The position numbers were made by a program, and so were the translations under genes. From assembly GCA_022511395.1 (NCBI GenBank), contig JAFLRQ010000007.1, positions 1-37,053 of the forward strand: a stretch of 37,053 nt of DNA, read 5' to 3'. Position 1 is the first letter of the stretch. Each line of letters opens with the position of its first letter. Source of the DNA: Agathobacter sp. Lineage in GTDB: Bacteria > Bacillota > Clostridia > Lachnospirales > Lachnospiraceae. Of this stretch, positions 15,990-24,945 are shown piece by piece. The notes under the pieces are model-generated. The model was not told the origin of the DNA, did no database searches, and saw only the letters and a program-made list of their open reading frames with translations.

Positions 15990-17808
15990 CCTCAAAGAGG
16001 GACTCAAACTCCTCCCTCGTAATCTTTTCTTTTTCTAAAAGGAGCTGCGCACAGCGCTCCAGCACATCCCGGTGCTCTCCGATCAGCCGCTTCGCTTCCT
16101 CGTAAGCGCGGTCGATGATGCGCTTGACCTCTGCGTCAATCGCGGTCGCCACACCCTCGCTGTAGCCTCTGGCGTGAGCCAGATCCCGCCCGATGAACAC
16201 TTCATCATCGTCATCCTTGTAGCAGATCAAACCGATATTCTCCGACATGCCGTAGCGTGTCACCATATCCCGCGCAAGCCCGGTCGCCTGCTTGATGTCC
16301 TGAGAAGCGCCGGTCGTAATGTCATCGAAAACCAGCTCCTCCGCCACACGGCCGCCCAGATCCACCACAATCTCCTGCAGCATCCGGCCCTTGGAATTGA
16401 ACATTTCATCCCGCTCCGGAAGGGGCATGGTGTACCCCGCCGCACCGGTTCCGGTGGGAATGATGGATATCGTGTGAACCGGTCCCACATCCGGCAGCAC
16501 ATGGAAGAGAATCGCATGCCCCGCCTCATGGAAAGCTGTGATCCGCTTTTCTTTCTCGGAAATGATACGGCTCCTCTTCTCAGCGCCGATTCCGACCTTG
16601 ATAAACGCTCTCTGGATATCGGGCTGGGTAATGAACGCGCGTCCCTCCCGCGCAGTGAGAATCGCCGCCTCGTTCAGCAGGTTCTCCAGATCCGCACCGG
16701 TAAACCCGGCGGTGGTCTGCGCCACCTGCTTAAGATCCACATCCTCTCCGATGGGCTTGTTCTTCGCGTGCACGTTTAGAATTTCCTCGCGGCCCCTCAC
16801 ATCCGGCCTTCCCACCACAATCTTGCGGTCAAAGCGTCCCGGACGCATAATGGCGGGGTCTAAGATATCCACGCGGTTGGTCGCCGCCATCACAATGATT
16901 CCCTCGTTGACGCCGAATCCGTCCATCTCCACGAGCATCTGGTTTAAGGTCTGCTCCCTCTCATCGTGGCCGCCGCCCATACCGGTTCCCCTGCGCCTTG
17001 CGACCGCGTCAATCTCATCGATAAATACAATGCAGGGCGCGTTCCTCTTTGCATCCTCAAACAGATCGCGGACGCGCGATGCTCCCACTCCGACAAACAT
17101 CTCCACGAAATCGGATCCGGAAATGCTGAAAAACGGCACTCTTGCCTCTCCCGCCACCGCCTTCGCCAGAAGCGTCTTGCCGGTTCCGGGAGGTCCTACC
17201 AACAGCAGTCCCTTCGGGATGCGAGCCCCGAGCTTTGTGTATTTTCCGGGCTCCTTCAGGAAGTCTACGACCTCCTCCAACTCCTCCTTCTCCTCCTTGA
17301 GACCCGCCACATTGTCAAAACGCGTGGTGTTCTCCGCCTCGGTGGCAAGCCTTGCGCGGTTCTTCCCGAAATTCATCATCTTGCCGCCGCTGTTGTTTGC
17401 CGCCGCGTTGTTGTTTAATATGACAAACAGAATAAAGAGCGCGCCGAATATGAGCAGGTACGGAAGCAGCGTCATAAGCCAGCTCTCACGCTGGACATCA
17501 ATCAGCGCATAGTCCGAATAACCGTTCTTCTCCATAAGTGTCTGGATTTCGTTCACATCCGATATATAGAGCGACTGCTGGCTGCCGTTTTTGAGCGTCA
17601 CCTTGAGGCTTCCGGTGGGAATCTCGCGGTTTTGCATCACGGTGACCGACGTGACGTTGCCGTTCCTCAAATCCTCCACAAATCTTGACTTTGTGTAACC
17701 GCTCGCCGCGTTGTTTCCGCTGAGCCAGTACCAGATCAACACGATAATGAGAATCAGCGCGACATAGACGCCAAATCCCCGAAAATTGCCACGATGGTTT
17801 GTATTCAC
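15976..17808 (-). CDS. ftsH: ATP-dependent zinc metalloprotease FtsH
   Basis: [47 protein letters not shown] zinc motif; two N-terminal TM segments. Confidence 0.97.
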   Translation of the reverse strand: MNTNHRGNFRGFGVYVALILIIVLIWYWLSGNNAASGYTKSRFVEDLRNGNVTSVTVMQNREIPTGSLKVTLKNGSQQSLYISDVNEIQTLMEKNGYSDYALIDVQRESWLMTLLPYLLIFGALFILFVILNNNAAANNSGGKMMNFGKNRARLATEAENTTRFDNVAGLKEEKEELEEVVDFLKEPGKYTKLGARIPKGLLLVGPPGTGKTLLAKAVAGEARVPFFSISGSDFVEMFVGVGASRVRDLFEDAKRNAPCIVFIDEIDAVARRRGTGMGGGHDEREQTLNQMLVEMDGFGVNEGIIVMAATNRVDILDPAIMRPGRFDRKIVVGRPDVRGREEILNVHAKNKPIGEDVDLKQVAQTTAGFTGADLENLLNEAAILTAREGRAFITQPDIQRAFIKVGIGAEKRSRIISEKEKRITAFHEAGHAILFHVLPDVGPVHTISIIPTGTGAAGYTMPLPERDEMFNSKGRMLQEIVVDLGGRVAEELVFDDITTGASQDIKQATGLARDMVTRYGMSENIGLICYKDDDDEVFIGRDLAHARGYSEGVATAIDAEVKRIIDRAYEEAKRLIGEHRDVLERCAQLLLEKEKITREEFESLFEAQPA

Positions 17809-17825
17809 TGCATTTTCTCCTTAAT

Positions 17826-18371
17826 TTATTCTTCTTCGTCCTCAATAAACCCGATATACGGGAGGTTCCGGTATCTCTGATCATAATCCAGCCCGTAGCC
17901 CACCACAAATTTATCGGGTATCCTGAAGCCGGTAAAATCCACATGGATGCCCTCGACCGTGCGCCGGGCCGGCTTATCCAAAAGCGCGCACAGCGTAAGA
18001 GTTTTCGGGTTCCGGTGCGAAAAGAGTGTCATGAGCCGGCTTAGCGTGTTGCCGGAGTCAATGATATCCTCCACGACAATCACATTTTCACCCTCGATCG
18101 AATGCTCCAGATCCTTCTTCACATTCACCACCCCGCCGGAATGGGTACTGGCACCGTAGCTGGAGACTGACATAAAATCAATGGTCATCGGAAGCTCGAT
18201 GCGCTTGGCAAGCTCCGTTGTAAAGAAGATCGAGCCCTTCAAAATACACACCAGATACACGGACTCCCCGCGAAACCGCTCGGTGATCTCCGCCCCAATC
18301 TCCGCAATTCTTTTGTTCAGCTGCTCCTCAGTCAGATAGACGGATATCTTATGTTTTCTCCTGTAATCCAT
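17826..18371 (-). CDS. hpt: Hypoxanthine phosphoribosyltransferase
   Basis: VIVVEDIIDSGNTLSRL PRPP motif, LVCILKGSIFF; ATG 18371 preceded by GAGGAGAGAAAGGCT. Confidence 0.93.
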   Translation of the reverse strand: MDYRRKHKISVYLTEEQLNKRIAEIGAEITERFRGESVYLVCILKGSIFFTTELAKRIELPMTIDFMSVSSYGASTHSGGVVNVKKDLEHSIEGENVIVVEDIIDSGNTLSRLMTLFSHRNPKTLTLCALLDKPARRTVEGIHVDFTGFRIPDKFVVGYGLDYDQRYRNLPYIGFIEDEEE

Positions 18372-19809
18372 AGCCTTTCTCTCCTCGGTACGAGACTTCC
18401 AGCACACGCCTTGTGCGGTCCGTCACCATCCCGCTTACGCCCATGCGCCCTCCGATCAGCCAGAGCACCTCCGCCCCCTGCGTGAGCAGAAGAATTTCAT
18501 CCCTGCGCCGAGCCGGAATTTTTTCATCGACGAAGTAATTGCTGAGTTTTTTGCGGTGTCCGTCCCAATCCAGCACAAAAAAATCCCCTCTTTTTCGTCC
18601 TCGCACAGAAAATCCGCTTTTTATCATATCATAATCAAACCATTTCGTATAGATATTTGTGGAAATTTGTTCTAGTTTCCCCTCATAGAGCAACAGCCTG
18701 AGCTCCAGATTTCCCCGATCCTCCCCAAGCGGAAGGACAAGCTGCGATCCGTCCGGACGCAAATCGGCAAGCTGCCCGGCTGTCACGGCAAGCTCAGAAA
18801 CCGGGGAAACACCCGCGTCGCCCGCGCACTTCCTCCGAAGACGAACGGCAGTGTACTCCCGCACAGCCTCCACATTTCCCGAAAGCTCCGCGCGGCGCCC
18901 GGACTGCCGCTCCAAAAGCGCAAGAACCTCTCCGATATGAACAGCCCCGATGTCTCTGCGCGCTCCCGCGATTTCCCCGACCGCACGGTGTACGACGCGC
19001 TCCCGCAGCGCCGGCGGCAGCGCCAAAAGGCACTCCGCATCCAAGAGCAGTTCGTCCCCATCATGGCGCACCGCATGCCGATACGCCTCGTCCGTCTCCT
19101 GCTCCATGTATGCCCGCAGATTCACAAGCTGCGCAGCAGTCCTGTTCATGTGGGCCACTGCCTGCGGATTCACCCGCGCAAGAAGCGGCATCACCTCATG
19201 CCTGATGTAATTCCGGGTGTATTGTGTTTCAAAATTTGTCGCGTCCGTGCGATAGCTCTGCCCGCGCTCCGCCAGAAAGGACTCCACCATTGACCGGCTC
19301 ACTGCAAGAAGCGGGCGGATATATCGGACGGCATCCTCCCGGACCGGCAGCATTCCGCACAGTCCGTCCAGCCCTGTCCCGCGCACAAGGGCCATCAGCA
19401 TGGTCTCCGCATTGTCCTCCATCTGATGCGCCAGCGCGACACTGCACCGGCTCCCCCGCCGCCCTGCCTCCCCGGCAAACACCTCATATCTCAGCAGCCT
19501 CGCCGCCTCCTCCGTTCCGACGGAGTGCTCCTTCGCATACTGCAGGACATCCACATGGTGCACGGCAAGCGGAACCTGAAGCCTTTCGCAGAGCTGCCGT
19601 ACAAAGTCCGCATCGCGCTCGCTCTCTGCCCCGCGGATTCCATGCTCCACATGCACCGCCTCCAGAGAAAAATCCATGCATTGCGCAAGCTCCGCCAGCA
19701 CCAGAAGCAGACATACGGAATCCGCGCCGCCGGACACTCCCGCAAGCACAATGTCCTTCGGCCCCGCCATATTCCACTGCTCCATATACCGCCGCACCTG
19801 CTCAACCAT
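18349..19809 (-). CDS. tilS: tRNA(Ile)-lysidine synthetase
   Basis: PP-loop VLAGVSGGADSVCLL, VEHGIRG, 'AHQMEDNAETMLMALVRGTGLDGLCGM', C-terminal TilS_C-like region; 3' end overlaps hpt. Confidence 0.93.
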   Translation of the reverse strand: MVEQVRRYMEQWNMAGPKDIVLAGVSGGADSVCLLLVLAELAQCMDFSLEAVHVEHGIRGAESERDADFVRQLCERLQVPLAVHHVDVLQYAKEHSVGTEEAARLLRYEVFAGEAGRRGSRCSVALAHQMEDNAETMLMALVRGTGLDGLCGMLPVREDAVRYIRPLLAVSRSMVESFLAERGQSYRTDATNFETQYTRNYIRHEVMPLLARVNPQAVAHMNRTAAQLVNLRAYMEQETDEAYRHAVRHDGDELLLDAECLLALPPALRERVVHRAVGEIAGARRDIGAVHIGEVLALLERQSGRRAELSGNVEAVREYTAVRLRRKCAGDAGVSPVSELAVTAGQLADLRPDGSQLVLPLGEDRGNLELRLLLYEGKLEQISTNIYTKWFDYDMIKSGFSVRGRKRGDFFVLDWDGHRKKLSNYFVDEKIPARRRDEILLLTQGAEVLWLIGGRMGVSGMVTDRTRRVLEVSYRGEKGYGLQEKT

Positions 19810-19816
19810 ACGTTCC

Positions 19817-21703
19817 TTACCGCTCCTGCTCCCAGAGGCCGGTCACAATCACCGTCATATCATCCGGCACATGCCCTCCGGTAAAGAGCATGACGCGCTG
19901 CAGGATTGCTTCCGCCATAGCTCCCGCATTCTCTGTCCGCACCTCATTGATGATATCCTCCAGCTTTTCCTCCGGATTTTTCACATGTAAATATTCTAAC
20001 ACACCATCTGTCACCATTACAAGAAAATCTCCGTTTTTCATGTAAGTCTCCAGCGGTGCCGGCGCGCTCTCCGACGGATCCGCCCCCGCCGGAAGGGAGG
20101 CGCAGCTTATGCACTCGGTCTCATCCCTCCTGCGCAGAAACGATGCCGCCGCGCCAATCTTTGTGAGATCCAGCTTTCCGGAATAGAGGTCGATGGCCGC
20201 CAGATCCATCGTGGAGAAGGAATTGTCCTCCCCCTGCATGACCATGGCGGAATTCATCATTCGTATTGCGGTGTCCTTGGGAAAGCCTGCCTCCATGAAT
20301 TTTTCCATCAGATCGACCACCAGCCCGCTCTCCTTGCTGGCCACACTTCCGGAGCCCATACCGTCCGAAAGGCAGATATTATATTGTCCGCTCTCCAGCG
20401 TATAGAGCGCAAAGCTATCCCCGCTCACAACCGCACCGTCCTGCTTTTCCGATGCCACACCCGAAATCGCGTAATAGCGCGTGTCCTCATAGACCGTCAG
20501 CGGCACCGCCTCCTTCGTCAGGATGCTCCGCGATCCCCGCTCAAGACGCAGGCGCATTCCGCAGGCCTTTTCCAGCGCGCGCACATAATTCCGGCTCGGA
20601 ATCCCCCCGCCCCACTTGCTGGCGACCTCCGCTACAATCATCATATGGCGGTTTTCATCCTCATATATGTGCACATGATCGGTGATAAGCCCCCTCTCTC
20701 CGGCCTCGAACCCGATTCTGGCTAAAACCATACGGTTCGACGCATCCAGACACTTTCGTTTTTTTGTCCAGTCCTGCAGCAGGTCCGACATTGCGTCCAG
20801 CTGGTCCGCAATCATGCGCCGATTGTTCTGCAGTCTCTGATACCACGCTTCATTCAGCTCCATGCGGGAGAACGCCCAGATTGCCTCCTCGACCATGCCC
20901 GAGTAGCGCGGACACTCCTGCATATAGCGTTTCTCAATGATCTCCTCCTTGGGGCTGTGGTTCACCACTGCCTGCAGCATCCTGCGAATCTGGTCCGAGA
21001 GATTACTGCTCGGCTGCGCCCAGCACAGGGCACTGCCGTCGCAGGCCGCACAGAGCTTTCCGGTAATCTCCCGCTCCAGAGCACTCACACTCTCATGCCC
21101 GGACATCCGGGGTTTGGGCCCCATCGCAGCAAAGGCCACCGCCAGCTCGTCCACTGCCTCCACAAAAGCGCTCACGCGCCCGTTCTCATAAATCCTCTGC
21201 TGTGCGCTCTCCCCCTCTTCGTCGCGCCGGATCTGCGCCAGATTCCTTGCGAGCTCCGTCGTCATCTGCAGCACATAATAGAACAGCACGGTCAGGCCGA
21301 ACACCTCTGCGCCCTCACTCACACTTAAGATCAGTTCGTTCCGGTCCATCGTCGTGAGCGCCATGCCGGAACAGTTCATCACTGCCACCGAAAGCCCGGC
21401 AATCACGCCCGCCATCCAGCAGCTGCACCTTCGGTTCGCCCACAGATAAAACCGTATGCCAATTCCCACTACCAGAAATATGAACAGATATTTTATGGTC
21501 GCACCCACCGGCATACACAACGCCATTCCCACGAACAATCCTATGTATAAAAGCGGACTCCTTTTCTTCTGCAGACAGCAGGATGCGTAAAACGCGGGCA
21601 CAAGCGGATAATACCCCAGCACGCACACAAGACTGCACATCGCTCCCAGCACACAGTACACAACTCTTCCGATTACTTCCAACCAGTTTCTTTTCGCATT
21701 CAT
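19817..21703 (-). CDS. spoIIE: Stage II sporulation protein E, PP2C-type phosphatase
   Basis: N-terminal TM cluster, C-terminal PP2C motifs LSDGMGSG, DLAAIDLYSGKLDLTKIGAAASFL, VMVTDGVLEY, PDDMTVIV. Position in hup-yabPQ-divIC-spoIIE-tilS-hpt-ftsH block. Confidence 0.94.
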   Translation of the reverse strand: MNAKRNWLEVIGRVVYCVLGAMCSLVCVLGYYPLVPAFYASCCLQKKRSPLLYIGLFVGMALCMPVGATIKYLFIFLVVGIGIRFYLWANRRCSCWMAGVIAGLSVAVMNCSGMALTTMDRNELILSVSEGAEVFGLTVLFYYVLQMTTELARNLAQIRRDEEGESAQQRIYENGRVSAFVEAVDELAVAFAAMGPKPRMSGHESVSALEREITGKLCAACDGSALCWAQPSSNLSDQIRRMLQAVVNHSPKEEIIEKRYMQECPRYSGMVEEAIWAFSRMELNEAWYQRLQNNRRMIADQLDAMSDLLQDWTKKRKCLDASNRMVLARIGFEAGERGLITDHVHIYEDENRHMMIVAEVASKWGGGIPSRNYVRALEKACGMRLRLERGSRSILTKEAVPLTVYEDTRYYAISGVASEKQDGAVVSGDSFALYTLESGQYNICLSDGMGSGSVASKESGLVVDLMEKFMEAGFPKDTAIRMMNSAMVMQGEDNSFSTMDLAAIDLYSGKLDLTKIGAAASFLRRRDETECISCASLPAGADPSESAPAPLETYMKNGDFLVMVTDGVLEYLHVKNPEEKLEDIINEVRTENAGAMAEAILQRVMLFTGGHVPDDMTVIVTGLWEQER

Positions 21704-21757
21704 ATCTTGCCTCCCTATCATATTTCCCCCAACCGGCGTCAGGGGTGAGTATCAAGG

Positions 21758-21824
21758 ATTATAGGTTGGATTTCTCAAAATACTTGTCAAAACTGCGCAC
21801 GGATAAAAAAAACTTTTCGCCAAA
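21758..21824 (-). promoter_or_regulatory. spoIIE promoter: TTGACA-21bp-TATAAT with two Spo0A-box-like sites
   Basis: On minus: -35 TTGACA (21790..21785), 21-nt spacer, -10 TATAAT (21763..21758). 0A-like TTTGGCGAA (21824..21816) and TTTGACAAG (21791..21783, reverse-orientation box overlapping -35). Confidence 0.75.
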
Positions 21825-21852
21825 ACCTCCTTCCACTGCGATTCGAGGAAGT

Positions 21853-21880
21853 TAAAAAAAGAACCCGCCTGCGCGGGTCC
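21853..21880 (-). terminator. Intrinsic terminator downstream of divIC
   Basis: On minus GGACCCGC-gcag-GCGGGTTC followed by TTTTTTT. Confidence 0.8.
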
Positions 21881-21898
21881 TTTACCTCATATTTATCC

Positions 21899-22201
21899 TT
21901 ATTCTCTCTGTTCCTTAAAGATGATCTCGTTGTCCTTGTCCTTCGTAAGGCCGAGCTTGCTCCTTGCTACGGATTCAATATACTCGGTAGAGTCTATCGT
22001 CCTCCCCAGCTCATCCAGCTGAGAGCTGCGCAGCATTTCGTCCTCCGACTCCTGCAAAAGCTCCCGCTCTCTCTCGGCATATTCCCTGTCCTTTTGCTTT
22101 AAGCGGAAAATCTGCACTGACATCACTGCGGCGAAGGCGATTACAATCAGCGAGATGCTCACCACGCCCGAACTGCGGCGTCCGTTCCTTTTTACACTCA
22201 T
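21899..22201 (-). CDS. divIC: Septum formation initiator DivIC/FtsB family
   Basis: Single TM then coiled coil, 'TEYIESVARSKLGLTKDKDNEIIFKE' FtsB/DivIC C-terminal pattern; between yabQ and spoIIE. Confidence 0.85.
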   Translation of the reverse strand: MSVKRNGRRSSGVVSISLIVIAFAAVMSVQIFRLKQKDREYAERERELLQESEDEMLRSSQLDELGRTIDSTEYIESVARSKLGLTKDKDNEIIFKEQRE

Positions 22202-22596
22202 AGCCCATCCTCTTTGTGTTTCTTTAACCTTACCAGCTTTATTGTAACGGTTTTTCGAAGCTTTTTCAATCCCTTTTTTAAACGAAGAATTAAAATGCTG
22301 ATATGGCTGATCAGGGGACGCCCCAGAATCAGATAGTAGGCAAGCGCCCCAATCCCCATCGCAAGGATGAAATAAAATCGGATAATTCCGCTGTTAACCT
22401 TGCATACCCGCAGGAAAAACCACAGCGCCGCCGCGACGACATATACCAGATCCTCCGCCGAAATCCAGAGAATACCGTGCGGTATGAGACGCCTTAAAAT
22501 TCGTATCAGGTCATACAGCGCGAACATGCACGCTCCCATGAGAAGCCCTTCGCGCAGCATCGCAAGTTCCGCCGGTATTGCAGAGAACAGTTCCAC
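22198..22596 (-). CDS. yabQ: Spore cortex biosynthesis protein YabQ
   Basis: Membrane protein 'LLMGACMFALYDLIRILRRLIPHGILWISAEDLVYVVAAALWFF' with YabQ pattern, adjacent to yabP. Confidence 0.85.
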   Translation of the reverse strand: MELFSAIPAELAMLREGLLMGACMFALYDLIRILRRLIPHGILWISAEDLVYVVAAALWFFLRVCKVNSGIIRFYFILAMGIGALAYYLILGRPLISHISILILRLKKGLKKLRKTVTIKLVRLKKHKEDGL

Positions 22597-22880
22597 TACT
22601 TAAACAGCTTTCCGAGCATATTTCCTTTTTTTCCGAAGGCGGAAACCTCCGAGTAGGCGAGGGTGTCAATCTGTCCGTCAATTTCCACCTCACCCTTTTC
22701 CAGATTAAGCTGGTTCACATGAAGGTCCTTCCCCTTAATGTGGAGCATCCCCAGATCCGTCTCCAACAGAATCTCCGCCATATCGAAGGACAGCACATCC
22801 AACACCCCTGTAAAATTTGCGGTCTTGCGATTGTTCATCGTGACCTTGTGCTGTTTGGTGATTGTCTTCTCTTCCATCAT
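22596..22880 (-). CDS. yabP: Sporulation protein YabP
   Basis: 'HKVTMNNRKTANFTGVLDVLSFDMAEILLETDLGMLHIKGKDLHVNQLNLEKGEVEIDGQIDTLAYSE' YabP pattern. Confidence 0.9.
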   Translation of the reverse strand: MMEEKTITKQHKVTMNNRKTANFTGVLDVLSFDMAEILLETDLGMLHIKGKDLHVNQLNLEKGEVEIDGQIDTLAYSEVSAFGKKGNMLGKLFK

Positions 22881-22958
22881 GCATCGCCCTCCACATGTAA
22901 TGCCTGGTCATGTACTCTATACACTTAATGTATGAGCTTCGGGCGCATTTTAGAACTC

Positions 22959-23198
22959 TCAGATATACTTAAAGAGGTCCTTTGCCTCCTCCTTTTTTGT
23001 CGTATCCTGCAGATCCAGAACACATACCTTGACAGATTTCTGCCCAAACAGAATTTCAATTTCATCCCCAACCTTGACTGTGGTGGATGCTTTCGCCTGT
23101 TTGCCGTTCACCAGCACGCGCCCTGCGTCGCACGCCTCATTGGCAACCGTCCTGCGCTTGATCAGGCGGGACACTTTCAAAAATTTATCCAGTCTCAT
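22959..23198 (-). CDS. rqcP: S4-domain RNA-binding protein RqcP/YabO
   Basis: MRLDKFLKVSRLIKRRTVANEACDAGRVLVNGKQAKASTTVKVGDEIEI, S4 domain, 79 aa. Confidence 0.92.
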   Translation of the reverse strand: MRLDKFLKVSRLIKRRTVANEACDAGRVLVNGKQAKASTTVKVGDEIEILFGQKSVKVCVLDLQDTTKKEEAKDLFKYI

Positions 23199-23214
23199 AT
23201 CTTTTTACTCCTTG

Positions 23215-23240
23215 AAAAAAGGAGCGCCAAAGCGCTCCTT
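23215..23240 (-). terminator. Intrinsic terminator downstream of hup
   Basis: On minus AAGGAGCGCTTTGGCGCTCCTTTTTTC. Confidence 0.8.
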
Positions 23241-23258
23241 AGGAATGAACGGATTCAA

Positions 23259-23531
23259 TTAGTTAATGGCATCCTTCAGGGCCTTGCCAGCCTTGAACTT
23301 CGGTGCCTTAGAAGCCGGAATCTTGATCTCCTTCTTGGTCTGCGGGTTTCTTCCAACTCTTGCAGCTCTCTTGGAAACCTCGAAGGTTCCGAATCCTACC
23401 ATCTGGATCTTCTCACCCTTCTTCAACTCTTCGGTCACAACATCAGTAAATGCCTTCACAGCTGCCTCTGCATCCTTCTTGGAAATGGCTGCCTTCTCAG
23501 CAACAGCTGCAACTAATTCTGCCTTGTTCAT
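23259..23531 (-). CDS. hup: HU family DNA-binding protein
   Basis: MNKAELVAAVAEKAAISKKDAEAAVKAF...GFGTFEVSKRAARVGRNPQTKKEIKIPASKAPKFKAGKALKDAIN; AGGAGG RBS upstream of ATG 23531. Confidence 0.96.
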   Translation of the reverse strand: MNKAELVAAVAEKAAISKKDAEAAVKAFTDVVTEELKKGEKIQMVGFGTFEVSKRAARVGRNPQTKKEIKIPASKAPKFKAGKALKDAIN

Positions 23532-23602
23532 GTCTAAATTCCTCCTATTGGTTATCAATATTCTATAACTTGAGTCCTTCTCTCAAATTACTTACAAATC
23601 TA

Positions 23603-23631
23603 TTTATACTTGTTTTTTTTAGGTTTGTCAA
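23603..23631 (-). promoter_or_regulatory. Strong sigmaA promoter of hup (TTGACA-17-TATAAA)
   Basis: On minus TTGACA (23631..23626), 17-bp A-rich spacer, TATAAA (23608..23603). Confidence 0.8.
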
Positions 23632-23718
23632 GGAAAAAAGCTATATTTGGGAACTTTTTGGCAGTCAAAAACAACCAAAATTTCATTTTAAAAACCGTCA
23701 TTTTGCCCCTAGTCATGC

Positions 23719-24924
23719 TCACATCGAAGTCCATGTCAGCAAATCCCGCAAGGTATTCAGATCATTCTGGTTCTGCTGCGACTTGATCAGATCCTGAATC
23801 GCTTTCGTCAGCTTGTCGCTCGCCGATTCGGATTCGCTGCTTTCGGATGTGGAAATCGTTGGTTTCTTCTCCTCTTCCTTTTTCAGCTCGATCACAAGCG
23901 TGGCCTCCTTGGAATTCACATGCAGAGTCCGCCTCCACACATCGTAGCCGCTGGCGACAACCCCCAGAGAGTGTTCCCCGTATGTGATCGGCAGCGGTCC
24001 CGAGTGATCCATCTCTTTCCCGTCGAGAATCAGAACCGCATCCTCCACGTCAATGAGGAAGCGAATCAGACCAACCTTCGGCCCCTCGCCCTTGATCTCG
24101 TCAAGGTCCACCGTGGTGGTCTCTCCGCGGTTGATTGTGACATCCCGGCTGCCGCCCCATCCCTTGTTTGCAACGACAAGCTTGTAGGTGCCCTCCTCCA
24201 CAGACATCTGCATGTCCGATGTAACCTCCGCAAAAATTTTGCTGCCGAGCTGGAGGAAGCTCCCCTCAAACAGCTCCGTATTTTCCAGCGCAAGCATCCC
24301 CTGCCCGGTCGTGACATTCACCGACAGGATCTGCTTGTCCCGCCCAACCACACGAATTGTATCCCCCTGGGCGAGATCTGTCATGGACACCAGCTTGTCC
24401 CCGGAAAACACATAGGTGCTGTCGTCATACTTGTAACGGCTGCCCGCGATCTCCAGCACATTCCGGTTCTCCTCAACCGAAAAGCGCGTAATGCCGTCGT
24501 AGGTCCAGACCGAGTCACTCACCTGCGCCTCGCGCAGAATTCCCTCGCTGTCCACATTCCCAAGACTGATCACAGAACCCTCTGTAAAATTCATCACGGT
24601 CGTCCGCCCGCCGTACTTGTCATGAAAGCGCGTGCGCGTCCCGTAATAGTAGCGGTACTCCATGCCGTTGGCATAACGGTACAGGCGCATGCTCTCCTCA
24701 ATCTGGTCAATCGCAACTACCAGATACAGATCCTCATCCGCCGAATCCGGCTCCTCCTGTGAGCCGCTCTCCGTCTCCTCACTCGCGTTCGTGTTTAATG
24801 AACCGTGAAAATAAGGCGTATTGTCCGCCCTGCCGCTCTCGCCTGCGCACCCGGTCAAACCCGCGGCAAACAGAAGGAGCACCGTTATATATGTAATTAC
24901 CCGATAAAAATGTCGTCTCTTCAT
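23719..24924 (-). CDS. PEGA-domain lipoprotein
   Basis: Lipobox LTGC; PEGA-type repeat 'DAVLILDGKEMDHSGPLPITYGEHSLGVVASGYDVWRRTLHV'; S/E-rich C-terminal tail. Confidence 0.7.
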   Translation of the reverse strand: MKRRHFYRVITYITVLLLFAAGLTGCAGESGRADNTPYFHGSLNTNASEETESGSQEEPDSADEDLYLVVAIDQIEESMRLYRYANGMEYRYYYGTRTRFHDKYGGRTTVMNFTEGSVISLGNVDSEGILREAQVSDSVWTYDGITRFSVEENRNVLEIAGSRYKYDDSTYVFSGDKLVSMTDLAQGDTIRVVGRDKQILSVNVTTGQGMLALENTELFEGSFLQLGSKIFAEVTSDMQMSVEEGTYKLVVANKGWGGSRDVTINRGETTTVDLDEIKGEGPKVGLIRFLIDVEDAVLILDGKEMDHSGPLPITYGEHSLGVVASGYDVWRRTLHVNSKEATLVIELKKEEEKKPTISTSESSESESASDKLTKAIQDLIKSQQNQNDLNTLRDLLTWTSM

Positions 24925-24945
24925 ACCCTATAGTATACAGGATTT

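Noticed and set aside
16538-17512. 324-aa plus-strand ORF
   Set aside because: Lies fully antisense to unambiguous ftsH; Ser/Arg/Pro-rich shadow translation.
19224-20045. 273-aa plus-strand ORF
   Set aside because: Antisense to tilS/spoIIE, Pro/Ala/Arg-rich, not protein-like.
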